The notes under the pieces are model-generated. The model had not been told where the DNA came from. It saw nothing but the letters and a program-made list of their open reading frames with translations, and ran no database searches. The translations under genes and the position numbers were made by a program. Below, in pieces: positions 46,807-59,076 of a stretch of DNA of 64,000 bases. Source of the stretch: Mesaphorura yosii (lineage: Eukaryota; Arthropoda; Collembola; Poduromorpha; Tullbergiidae); assembly GCA_009869945.1 (NCBI GenBank), contig WIXG01000179.1, positions 95,156-159,155 of the forward strand. The letters run 5' to 3'. The first letter of the stretch is position 1. The number at the start of each line of letters is the position of its first letter.

Positions 46807-47814
46807 TGTGAGCCGTGTCCGTTCCCAGACTAATTTTTGCTTTTGTGATAAACCGTTGTACATTAAATGTTTCGAACAATTGACCCAGCTGGAATTTGTG
46901 ACATTAATACGATCCTGCAAAACATAATATGTTTAATGTTCAGAATTAAGTCCACAGGCTTTAGAACGCAGATTAAATATTACGCAATCAGTCGTCAACA
47001 TGTGACATCAAAGATCAAGTTCAGGTAAGATGAATGATCCAGGAAGTGACTGTAACTGGATATCAACTTACTAGTAATAAAATTCCGTAGCCAGGTATCC
47101 ACTGAAGAGGTTCTTGCGTCAATTAACGAGTCAACTTAAATAATTAACTTAAACCTAATCTTCGTATTCCCTTTTGTTATTAACTTGTATGTGAAATTAG
47201 TAGATCATATGCGTTGAATTCTCCCTCTTCCTTCTTTTGTGTTATAAAAAGTGACAGCCTATCGGCTAGTGCTGTGTACGCAATGAAGATCATGAGGTGC
47301 GTTTCTGAGATGGTGTTCGTATTTACTTCGTATGTGCACTTCCCTTTGTGTCGAGTCGGCAATCGGCAACATAGAAGTATGTGTTTCAGTTCAGAGTTTC
47401 CGGTCGCCAAAACCTATGCGGTTGCCTGGAACAAAACAAGTCTGTCGTCTTGAGCTGTGCCACATCATTCTCGCGACAATGCCTGGAATTCCAGGTGCCA
47501 AGTGATTAAGATTTCTTGGAGGACCCCAAGAAAAGAACCCAGGGACATGGTTTGCGTTCTTTTCTCAATGAGGAACAAAATTCATGGCACAAGGATCAGA
47601 AACGATTCATATTTTCAAGAGAATCAAGACGGCTTTGGAAAAGCGATGCAAGATGCGAATACAAGATGGGAATAAATCTATTAATAGCCATGATGAAGTT
47701 ATTAGTTTCACAGAACATTATGGTATGTCCTACTCTGCCATTACCACTTAGAGTCGAATTCTTCTTCCTTCTTGAGTTTTTGAATTTTTTAAAAGCCCGA
47801 GAAAATCCAACAAA
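46807..47814. other. Divergent promoter region
   Basis: About 1 kb between the TTC17-like gene and the secreted protein at 47815. Short frames only. Confidence 0.4.
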
Positions 47815-48446
47815 ATGAAACTTTATTGCACTGAGTTTTTGCTTGTACTGCTTTTGGCAATTACGATTGATTCCTCAGTCGCTGAAATCCAGCGAGGAGA
47901 TATCACAGTGGTGTCAAGTCGCTCGCTCGAAGTCGATGTAGTAAAATCGAGAACATCTCGTCAAGCCCAGTTCCAACCTCAGTTCATGCCACATGCTCCC
48001 CAGTGCCTGCCACCACCAGCCCCATTTGAAGGTACGCGTTTTTCATGTTCTTTGATTGGACGATTAAAGAAGACAATTTTACTATGGCAGGCAAGGCATG
48101 TACCGCCAGTTCGGAGTGTGACGGGTCGAACACCGTCCTGTCTTGCGAAAGAGGAGCCTGCACTTGCCCCAATCGACCAGCACTCAAGTGGAAGCGTGGC
48201 CCGTACGACTTGAATACTGCATGGGATTCGGAGCTGAAGAAGTGCGTCAGTCTCAAGGACTCTGCTTGTGATATCTACAAACCAAAAACTGTCCACTGCC
48301 AGAAAGGTCTGGTTTGCCACGAGAAGACCAAGAATTACGGATTTGGGCTGTGCAGCACAAGCGGTGCAGTTTCAAATCCTCTGGCGATCACAACGAAGAT
48401 ATTAGTAGCATTAAGTTTTAGCATTCTGTCATCCAGCTTTATTTAA
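47815..48446 (+). CDS. Secreted Cys-rich protein, likely GPI- or membrane-anchored
   Basis: Exons 47815-48031 and 48091-48446, phases matched, 190 aa. A clear signal peptide (LYCTEFLLVLLLAITIDSSV) is followed by a basic/Gln-rich stretch, then a Cys-rich region: ACTASSECDGSNTVLSC, GACTCP, CVSLKDSACDIY, VHCQKGLVCHEK, FGLCS. The CxC-type EB/EGF-like spacing (C-x5-C-x8-C-x4-C-x-C) resembles arthropod EB-module proteins. The extreme C terminus is hydrophobic (ITTKILVALSFSILSS), like a GPI signal or a tail anchor. Function unknown. A plus-strand AATAAA at 48537-48542 serves it; the convergent HSPA12-like gene stops at 48591. Confidence 0.75.
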
Positions 48447-48536
48447 CTGTCCTAATATGCATAAGTTGCGTTGGATTATAAGACAGAAATAGTAAAACAG
48501 CATAAGAGGTCACAAAAATTGAAGTACGAGTTAACA

Positions 48537-48542
48537 AATAAA
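48537..48542 (+). terminator. Poly(A) signal of the Cys-rich gene
   Basis: AATAAA about 90 bp after the stop codon, less than 50 bp from the stop of the convergent HSPA12-like gene. Confidence 0.55.
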
Positions 48543-48590
48543 GTTAGTAACAACAGATAGCCAAGTACACGTAACATGAAGTTATTTCTT

Positions 48591-51500
48591 TTAAAAGTCG
48601 ATTGGCATTTGATTAATTATTCCGTCTTTGCCGCATGCAATCACTGACAGTCCACTTTCAAGGCATTTAATAATCAATTGCACCTCCCTCCAGGACTTTT
48701 CCTTTCCGATCTCGAACCGAAGTTCGCAACACTTTTCGACGGATGGTGAAGTGACCAGCTAAAAGGAAAATGCGAAATTTTAAGTACTTAAACAATTACT
48801 TTAATTGAACAATGCTGTCATATATATAATTAGTGTCTCACCTTTGGTTCATCTGCATAGCTCTTGAAGAGAGGCAACACCAGCACATTTTGGCCGGGTT
48901 GAGCTCCGACGTACGTGCGTTTCAGAATAATTTCGCCAACCGTCAGTATTTGTCCCTTTCGAATGAGATTGTCCCATACGTCAGAGCACCATTCTTTGCC
49001 ACTTCGAGTTACACGTTTTTCTAGAGCGAGAAAAAACCCACAATCGATTGAGCTATTTAATGAAGGCTGGCGAAAACTATTATTTGTACCTTGCGGGTGT
49101 ATCTTCGCATCAAAAGGCGTCATCACTCCGACTCCGATACTAAACGGCGACTTGAAGGTAATTTTAAGCTGGTCCATGTTGACTAGTCCGTAGACGACAG
49201 CATTTTCTGCATTCTAAGAAAAGAAACAAGTCCACCATTCCATGATTCTCAGGCTTAAAGCAAAACGACGCAGAATTATGCACGTTTGCATGTTTGGTCT
49301 TACCGGAACTTTGTAGACGTTCACATGTGGCAACTCTTTCTCGAAAATTTTAACGACGTAATCATAGGCTCCATTTCCACCACTCAACACGACATTATCG
49401 TAGTCTCTGCCAATGTGCGTCTTGATAAAGTTCAGGATGGGTGAACTCAGCCATTCATTTAGTAGTTCCCTGTTGAAGTGGAATGCGCCATTGTTGTCCC
49501 AAAAGAGACCTTCTTCGATATTCTCCTCCAGACATTCTGGGATCTGAAACACATCCACCATGAGCGTTGGCCAGTATGCGCATTGTTCTTAAGTACTTAC
49601 TTGCATTCCGGTAAACTTATAAAATTCCATGTAAAAACTCGTTGGTATGAAAAGAAACGGTTTCGCGTCATACTTAAAGTAAGCGTTCTTCATTTCGTCG
49701 AATCGCACGAGTAATTCGATCCAGCCTGGTGTAAATCTTGACTCGTACTTGAGAATAAACTCAGGTGAGAAGAGGCGTGATAAAAGTTCAATGAATTGAG
49801 CTTCAGGTGCTATAAATAAACACAAATGGTATGAGGCATTGGAATCCGATTGCGTCTCTTCTTGACGCAAGTACAGGTATTCGATTGCAATCTTGCCATA
49901 TTGCAATGACTCACGCATTCTTTTCTAGTTATTAATCCGAATTGAACTTACATTGATATGCGTGACTCTGCGCAGGTGAAATCACATGGATTTTGTGATC
50001 TTCCTTCATGATAATCTCATGACCCGAAGAGTGGATAAAGGCTGAACCAATATTCACGCTCATGAATGTTCTTCCTGCAAAAAATAATAATTCGGAATTG
50101 GCAAGAGTCATGGCACTGATATTTAAGCATGAATCATGGTCGCAGTACCGATTTTCTTCTTCCGGTGGTAGTGACTAGTCTTATTGACAGCCTTGAGGTG
50201 TTCGTAAGCCATGACTGCCGCTGCAGTTGCTTCGTTCACAAGACGCAGTTCATCGTGGAGTTGAGCAAGTCCACTCTATTATTAGGAAATTGCAAATTAC
50301 ATCACACGGACACGGCACACAAAAGTAGTAATTAATTTGAGTTATTCCGAGTCATGTCTTTGTTTCACGGACCAATTTTTGGGCTGTTCATGCTTATTCT
50401 GTAATTACAGCATGTATGAAATTCGACTTACATTATATGCAGCCTCACGAATAAGTTTCTTGTCCATTCCAGAAACTACGCTGATGCTCCATTGTGTAAT
50501 GGCTTTAGAGCCTCCGGAAGCCGTCATGCTAGGCACAGGCGTTGGCGAGATGGAAATCGTGGAAACTGTTGACGACGAAGACGAGGACGAATGCCCTGGT
50601 TGCTTGTGTACCACTTCTATTGTTCCATGCCCGTTTGTGATTCCTTTGCCACCGTCGCGATCTATTGTGACATTGCATGCAAAAAAGGAAGGCCGTCGAT
50701 TACATAATTCATTCGTCATACATCACGAAATTTGCAATTACCGAAGCAAAATTGTTTCCTGTAGCTTTTGAAAAGAGTCGCCAACGTGTCGCAAAATTCT
50801 TCCTCATTGAAGTCCCCGCCGTACAAGTCCTCATACAAGAGAGACGACGACGTTGATTGGTTGTTGGCGGGTCTCCACTTGTAAATCAACTTAGATTTTG
50901 TTCCCATTGAATGTGAAAGTGATTTATAACCGTGTGATTGCCCATCCGATGTTACAATAGAACGGCAGGTGTCTACATGCAAATAATAATTAAAAGACAT
51001 GATTAATTTATGGTGCTAGTACTTTAGAACACACAAATAGTTTAGCTTAGTGCAACGCTATACCTTGAATTTGGGCTGGGCTGCTGAAGGAAGGATCCGT
51101 AGTTGAAAATCTCGAAAATGTACTTCCTATGTCGAGTCCGACCCGCTTCTGGATTTCGGGTAGCCCAATTGATGAGGATCCTGATTTGGTCAGAGTTGGA
51201 GAATTTGCTTGGATACTCGGGTCGGGCGAATAAGCCTGAAAAAAGAAAGCGCGTGTAGCAGGAGAAAATTCCATGTTATGTCAATAGTTCAAGCTGACGA
51301 TATCAAGAAATCAAAATACCTTCACATTGTTATGAGACACCGACATGTACTCGAAACTATTTTCTTTCTCTGACATCGCGACGCTGATTTTCTCGTCCAC
51401 TTCCGTGTCTTCATCAAGCTCAGAGTCTTCCTGTACTGAACTTTTGTAGTCGAATTCTTCTTCCTCGTCGAAGAAAATGATTCCATCGTGATTTGGACCA

Positions 51501-54500
51501 GAATTCAGTTCCTGCTGTTGCTGCTCCTGTGACATGGTTTCCGGTCGGATTGTGATTGGAGAAGTGGACCGCTGCTGATGCTGATATGGCGGTGGTAATA
51601 CTGAGGGCGGCACAGGTGGTGGAGTCATCGAGGGAGCGCTTGGCCTCTCATGCATGTTCAAGGGCGAGGGTGACCTGGGCACAAGAGGAACCTTCAACAC
51701 GATGGTGTCATTCAGGAGCTCATCGCAGAAATTCTTTCTCGACTGCTCGCTCTTCTTCTGCAGCAAACTGTTTTGGATTTGGTGATGACGTAGCTCGTGA
51801 GGGATTCCACGATCCTGCTGTTGGGCCAGTTGCGCTTGCGCCTGCTGCTGCGCCTTTCGCTCTCTCCTGAAGGATTCTGGGACAGCCACATGTTGATTCA
51901 CACATTGAATCGGAACTTGGGCGTACGCAGTCGTACCTGGGCACACGAATACGATGAAATTGAAATTAATTGCATTCAAGTGTGCAGCGTAAATTTTTAA
52001 TAGGCTTAATGAAGAATCTGCGAGACTCGAGCATCTGCACGTTTGCGAACTGAAATTTGCAAATTAGACACATTTACTAACACGCATCCAAGCCCAAACT
52101 CAAGTTTGAGGATAATTTGAAGCCTTTTGTTGGCAAATGGCAAATGCAAAATTCATTAAACCACATTCATTATTGTGTCAAAATAGGAGGCAAGTGCAAA
52201 AAATAATCTCCTCAAGCAAATATGATTTCACATTTCTTTTCTGTGGCTACGGCGATTGTCGATTGCCATTGTGTAGAAGATGCAGAATAAATTATGATCT
52301 TGCGAGAAAGACCAGTGCCTTGGCCATGCCTGCGATGCGTTTGATTGACTGAGAAAAATTAATGAAAAGCTGAGCATCATCGCTTTTGACGAGTGGAAGC
52401 CACTGACAGTACGCGACGAATTTTCAATGCAGTGGGTTTTGGGGTTTTTATGTTATTATCACGCTGTAATTCAAAACTTGTTGAAAAAGGCAACGAGCAA
52501 GGCTTGATAATGGCCCGTTCGAGTTATTTAGAGAATAAAAGCACCGTAACTCATAATTTTTGCGGAGTTTCTTCTCTCAAGCCCAAAAGCGCTTGCTTTG
52601 CGCGCCTGAAGATGATTATCATAAATCATCATTACGTGTACACAAAGTGATCAAGTTAATAACATAATGAATGTAAATTATGTGCGAGATTGTGGCTAAA
52701 ATAGGGAAATCCTTCCGCGTGCTATGCCTTGCCAATTCTCCCAGCCTGTCTTAATGTGGCACAAGTTGCGTACTGTACTGCGTGCTAAATTCGGGGATTT
52801 AATTACGAAGCCGAAGCCCATTTCACAGTCTTACGGTGACAAAAGGGCAAAAAATGCAGGTCCCAGTTTAATTAAGATGGCAATTATGCACATAAGCCAA
52901 GTGTGAAATGCCGTGCGAAATGCAGACTGCAGGCAAATAATAATTTCGCATTGTCGCAAGCAAGTGTCAAGACTCAAAATATAAGACGCGGACGCGGATG
53001 AAGACTTCGGTATTTAAAAGTCTCAAGTTCATTATTCCTTCGCCTTACCGTTATTTCTTCGTCCATGGTGCTGATCTCTGTCGTCGTCATCCTCTTTATC
53101 TTCATCATGGGAATATGACTTTGAATTATTCGTCGTCGTCGTCGGCGAGAACTTGTTAAGATTGTTCGGTGGTTGTTGTCTAGCGTGTTGCGGAAACATT
53201 ACCGCCATGGATGAAAGATCATCTGATGAAAGTGGATTCTTCTTGTTCCCAAGCAATTTACTATACGAGCTCAACCCACCGCCGCCAATAAGCCTCTCTT
53301 TATTGCCGTACTGTAGGTTCATGGCCAAACTGTTCACAGCGGTGGCTTTGGGTTTGGGGTCCTCTTCAGCGGGATCATCGGTAATTGCTTTCAACTCGGC
53401 TTCATCCTCAATTTCTTCATCATCTTCCTTGTCACTGGTCCAATGATCCTCTTCTTCGGGTAGGCTCTGCCTCGTGCGTTTGCTCACACGTGGACTCCCA
53501 CTGTGAACTACACTGTGAACCGTAAAGTCATCTGCGTCAAGATCAAGATCGAGATCTTGCTTCCGCTCCTCGTTTTGCGGTGGGTTTTCCTCCTGCCCAA
53601 CTTCACTCACTTCAATTTGTGGTTTCGGCGATTGCCTGGGAAGGATCTGAGGTCGTTTGCTGGACTCGTCAATTGCAACTTTTTCATATGTGGTCACAAT
53701 TCGCTCAATTTTCTCCGCAAAGTACTGCTGATCACGAGTCGTCTGAGGCGGTGGCGGAGACTGCAACGATGCCGGGGTTTCCAGAGGACTTTTTACACCA
53801 CTCTTGCTGTTGTCAGCTGAATTCTTTTTGATGACACCCACAACACTCGCTGGCACGTCGCCGAAGGTCGGCTCACGGAGTTCGGTGTCGACAAAGAGAC
53901 TGTCGGCGTAACTCAACGGTCGTTTCTTTCGTGGTCCAGGCTGCGGTCCAGGCGTCTGATCGAAATTTTCTACGGATTGAATTGGCGGTGGCGGTGGCAC
54001 ACTCACGCTTGTGGCCGCGGCCGTACTCGAAATTGGTGTAGATGTGGACTTCTTCAACAATAACCCAGCTCGATCAATTGCAATGCTGGCACTACCAGCT
54101 CCGGTTTCCGCGTCGGCTTCGACTTGGACAACAATCGAGTTTTTACCACTGTAATTGTTGACTGTTGACTCTTCGTCTTCCACAACGCAACTTAACTCTT
54201 TGCTCTCTTCGGTCTCAAGTGTGGGCGAAGACGCAACGAGGTTATGGTTATTATTAGACTTGCGGGGTTGATGCTGTGGCTGCTGCTGTCGCGGTAGTTG
54301 TTGCTGTTGTTGATGAAACGAGGATGATGAATAAAAACCAACAATGCTGTTCAGAGCCGGGGTGGATTTTGACATTTCCTTTTTCCTACATCAAATAAGA
54401 ATGAGAAGATGAAATGGGTTTACTTTAAATAGCACTAAAGCACGAAGCACTGCACCTTTTCTCATCGTTAACGTGCGTATTTGGGTTGGCAATTTAATTC

Positions 54501-57500
54501 TGTACGCGTTGCGGGTGACGGAGAAACATGGCGTTGATTGTATCGCACTCGTACGTCATACTCATTGTTAACCATTCCCGTCTTCATCTACGTTATTGTT
54601 GTACACGCTATAAATCTCGAGATTCAAGTACACCAGTTTAATACACCGCACCCTTTCTACCGCTGCGTCTTAATTTCTTCTCACTTCCTTTCCGCTCTTA
54701 ATTAGCATTTGCTTGACTCGACTTGGTCCATTTTTAATAACCAAGAGTCATTCACAAGCCTTATGCAAGAATTTCGACAATGTAAATGTAACAAGATTTG
54801 TTTTGCATATTACAATATTAAGGCAATATTAAGGCAAGAGAAGTCAGTCGAGCTTCACGGTTTATTAAAGAGAAAACTGTACTGCCCAAAACAATGGAGT
54901 ACCGTACCGAAAAAGAGGCAGCCTCCGCGCTTTCCTTCCCTTAATTTAATATCGTAATCCAATTACAGCATTTGTGTTCAAGACGAGACAAACCAGCCGC
55001 AGCCGTGAGTTAAATATTTTAACTTAACGCATGATTGATTTCATAATTTGAAAATTACACGGCACAGTAGAGAGTTAGGCAGCTTTTTAAACTTGAATTT
55101 CAAATCTTCAGCCTGCATAATTAAAATGCTACAAATTGGTTAAGAATGCTAGCAGAATACAGAGCGAACAGAATAGGAACGAAGTCACAGGAGTAAAAGA
55201 CGAGGCACACGTAAAAAGATTCGAAACGCCATAAATTTTTAATTCAGGTTTACGAGCAACGTCGTAAGACAGAACAAAAGATCTTGAAATTCGTACAAAG
55301 CTGCAAGTCAGCGAGTGGCAAGTGGACATTGAGTGATCACGAGTCATTAACTCTCAACATCTGCACTCTCTTCTCATCCTTCATTCCGCATGTTGCCTGC
55401 GAACAATTTGCAGATGGATGAAATGCATCTCACATTAGCGTGATGCATGACTTGACTTCTGACTCGGACTCGATTTCAAGATAGACTGAGGCGGTCTGAT
55501 CTTAACTTCTTTTTGATTGTCCAAGAAAGCGCTCAAGAACTGAAACTCTGTTGTATTTAAATTAGGCTTGCACAGAGTGAAGTCCGTAACAAAGGAAAGT
55601 GAGAGGGCAGAGAGATCAGAATAAGATCAAGGCGATGTTGACTTGGCTTCTCTGCATCGACCCTGCCTGAAGTGACGTTTAATTGACTTGACTCGGTCGC
55701 CAGAAAAGTGGTTTTAGGTAAAAAAGAGTAGAGTAAATAGTAAATACGACTAATAAAGAGAAAAAGAAAAGTGCATTAAAATAATTGTGGCTTGTGTCAT
55801 TACAAAGTGCATGGGCAGAATTAAGCTGTCAATTCCTTGCTTGACCTGCCCGGCGAGGAAATCCTCATAAATTTGCAGCTTTTAATTTCTGTCAAATGTC
55901 AAATAAATCCAAAAATGCGCTCGCAGTCTCAGAGCGAGCACACGAGAGATTTCAACTCAATTTCACCAACACGCTTAATCAGGAACGAAGAAGGAATGAA
56001 CATGTTACACGCTCAACCTCCCACGCAGACTCAGACGCTGTAATCTCTGCACAATGCAACGCAACAATGGACAGATCGCAAAATTCAAAACGATGTCAGT
56101 CAAGTGTTTGTGTCGTGGTCGCCGTTCCATTCTTGGGCCTGCATTTCATGTCAGTCTCAAATGATCATCATTAAATTGCTTTTTAATTCAAATCGTACGT
56201 ACGCCTTTCTCGTACAGATTGTTTACTCTGTGCTGCCTGATTTATGGCTTGTGCATTGAATTCCTTCGTTTCTTGTGCTTTTCTCCCGTGAACGATCATA
56301 AATGGTATGAAAGTCTCTGAAATGCGAGTGCTTGACTTGACACACAGCCGACAAGGCAGCCGATGAGAAGAGGTCGTGTAACTTTTGTCATTCCAAATCC
56401 AAAAATTGTACAAGGCGCGGATCGTTAATGTGAAGAAGGTGTGGACGTGATTGCAGAAGACAAATTCATCTGCGCATTCCACATCTTCACACGCATGTCG
56501 CCGTCGCCCTGCGCCTGCGTGTAATGGGATAATTATGGGTTTTCTTTCATTAGGGCTTAACGATGACAAGCCAAAGTGGGTTTATCGCAGGTTATTGTTA
56601 TTCTGTTTAGGAAAAAGCAAATATTTACGCATACAGCACATAGCATTACGGTGATCGCAATTGTGAAAGGAAGACGACGAGACGCCTCATTCGTGCAGGC
56701 GATGCTTGCGAGACAATGCGTTATTAAATCATAGTGCATGGAAATCTTTAATTACACGCTGCTGCAGTAAATGTCAGACGCACATTCGCGATTCGCAATT
56801 TTACGGCAATAGAAAGTTGACGGCGGTGGCGTTGACTGTGGCCTGGCAAACTCTTCGTCTCTCCTAAAAATAAATTTATTGCGACAAGTCAAGCAGCGCG
56901 ACTAAATGGTGTTAAACACGCATTGTCATTCCTTCCGTGCTCCACTGCGTCAAATTTATTACGGGAGACGCAGCCACCTGAGAAATTGAGAATTTGGAAG
57001 AGTCAATTGGGTCTCATTACTGTCATTACCTAGCTCTCACTGCATTGTGTGACTTTGGTGGTGTCCTGACACACTAATTTGATGCCACTTTCAAAGTCAA
57101 GTCAAGGTGTGATTTGCAGTCGTATTTAACGAAGGAAGCAAAATATGAGTGTAATTCTGGCACGTGTGACACATTTGAGGTATTCACCAGGCTTTGGAGC
57201 TTGACCTTAATTAGTGCGATGGTGTGCTTAGACAAAAATGTTGCGAAACATCGTATCGCGTGTCTGGTGATATTTTTTCCAGTACAAGATTTGAAAATTC
57301 ATTAAATATAGAACGTTGACTTCTAAGACACTTCACAGCCATTGAACGATAAGCTCACACTTTAATGAATGAATTGGCAATCATAATATTGACTCAGTGC
57401 TTAATGTGACAACGTAACCTGAAGTCTGAAGTAGTCATCGTCATCCATTATCAGTGAGTAAACAGAGATTAGTAAATAATCTGGAATTTGGCGTATGAAA

Positions 57501-59076
57501 TACGGCACGGCGCACATTGGCCCAATACTCGTTGTCGTTATCAATTATTGGCATTCGTGGCACAAATATACAGGAAGCACGGTGCTGTTGCTATTTATAG
57601 CATTCTCTATGTTTAATATTTGACATGCTTACCTGAGCAAATTGCTACTGTTGCTGTCCTGTCGGTCATCTTCGCTATCGCCGTCACGAATCCATGACTT
57701 CCGGATAATCTGGCGTTTAGGAATGGTCGCGGCAAGTTCTGGCCCCAGATTCTTGTATCTGCTGATTGAGGGTGATGGCGGCGGCGAGCCAGTGCTCTCG
57801 ATCGGCGAATGGGAGTTGGTCAGCGATGGTACGGATGATTCTACGAAATACAAAACAAATGCGTCAAGTACTGCTGTGTGAGGAAGTGACAAGAATTTAA
57901 TTACGCTGCCTGCCAATTACAAATTGTCGAATGCTAATTGCAGGTGACGAATGAGTCAGCATGTTTATGAAATTATTTCAGTGTCTGACGTTGACACTTT
58001 CGAAAGTGTTTCTGTTTTCATCTCTTAATAGGATCAACTGATTAAAGCACAGCGTTCCGATTCATTAACGGCTCTCAGCATCTCTTCGCTTCATCTCGTA
58101 CTTCATTTATCGACTTACCGACGAGAAGAATAGCAAAAGCAGAAGTGAGTCAAGTCAAGATTCGACAACAATGGGACAACAATGCAATTCCGCACTTGCG
58201 TATTGTTTTTGCCGTCTTTGTCTTACCACGACTGGTGATCAAGATCGCAATCAGCCGCAGCAACAGCCACAAATTTTATAGGTTAAATTGGTCGTCGCTT
58301 TGAAGTTTGACCTTAAATGCGTACTCAAAAAGACGCGAAAGCGACAGTGTTTGTCAATCAATTGCGTGCGTGATTGCGGTCGAGCGTTTGGAATTCAGAA
58401 AGGATTGGCGAGTTGCGATTCGCGTGTTCTCGTATTTCGTGGTGGAATCATACCCCTTTTATTACCGCCTTTTACCTTGCCTGTCCATCGTAATTAAAAT
58501 TGACTTGATTGCATAAACTATAAACTTGAACCATTAACTGCATTCACGCATTGGTGTAACGGAGAACTCTAAATTGGCGCCGAGAGAATGGGAATATATC
58601 AGCAATTAATTGACGCTCTTACCTCGACTCAGGCTGACTTTTTCGAAATGGTTTCGTACCAGCATATTATTCTCGTCAAAGTAGTACGGACCCATCGTGG
58701 CCGCGTCGATGCTTCCCGTCCGACCGAGCACGGGTCTCGTGAAAGGTGGGGATGGCGAGCCGGAATGCGATCCGTTCGAATTCGTAGACGTAGAGCTGCC
58801 GCCGGAGTTGATGTGATGCTTGTCCTTCTTTTGCCAGAATTTAAACTGCGCCAACCCAAATTTGTTGTAATTGTTCTTGATTGCTGAGGCACTGGGCGGC
58901 TGCGGCAGTCCGGGTGGCCCGGCACGCGGTTCTTTCTTTGGCACTTCTTCAGTCACAAATTGTCCTTTGCGATCCGGCTTGACAATGATTTCATTCTTAT
59001 CCGAGTCACCTGCAATTTCACGCACCACGGGCGGCTTGCCGTCGGACCAACTGCGAAGGACGACCAGCGAAGTCAT
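48591..59076 (-). CDS. HSPA12: HSPA12-like HSP70-type protein with long N-terminal extension
   Basis: Fourteen exons joining in phase, 1472 aa: 58623-59076, 57633-57840, 53049-54385, 51320-51936, 51064-51235, 50742-50972, 50432-50661, 50149-50275, 49952-50074, 49601-49809, 49304-49543, 49090-49213, 48842-49020, 48591-48758. The first 870 residues are low-complexity: Gly/Ser/Pro, a poly-Gln stretch (QQQQQLPRQQQPQHQ), acidic runs. The HSP70-like domain begins at about 896: VGLDIGSTFSRFS (phosphate-1), AQLHDELRLVNEATAAAVMAY, FMSVNIGSAFIHSSG (phosphate-2), DYDNVVLSGGNGAYDYVVKI (adenosine), NAENAVVYGLV. It resembles HSPA12A/B, usually about 675 aa with no large extension. The phosphate-2 loop lacks the usual Asp and GGGT, so ATPase activity is doubtful. 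Large introns at 51937-53048 and 54386-57632. Confidence 0.85.
51937..53048 (-). other. HSPA12-like intron 3
   Basis: 1.1-kb intron with no convincing nested gene. Confidence 0.6.
54386..57632 (-). other. HSPA12-like intron 2
   Basis: 3.2-kb intron. It has short AT-rich frames but no gene I can support; possible enhancers. Confidence 0.6.
57841..58622 (-). other. HSPA12-like intron 1
   Basis: About 780 bp with no coding feature seen. Confidence 0.6.

Noticed and set aside
47214-47818. Several plus-strand frames just upstream of the Cys-rich gene
   Set aside because: They overlap in different frames and end at the true ATG of the secreted protein; more likely 5' UTR/promoter.
51311-51979. 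A separate Pro/Gln-rich gene upstream of the HSP70-like exons
   Set aside because: Its ends carry a good acceptor and donor and its phases join to the neighbours, so it is exon 4 of the HSPA12-like gene.
52393-52650. 85-codon plus-strand frame in an HSPA12-like intron
   Set aside because: No homology or splice structure, and it lies inside an intron of the opposite-strand gene.
57629-57916. Independent 95-codon gene
   Set aside because: Only 57633-57840 is coding-like; it is flanked by splice sites fitting exons 1 and 3 of the HSPA12-like gene.
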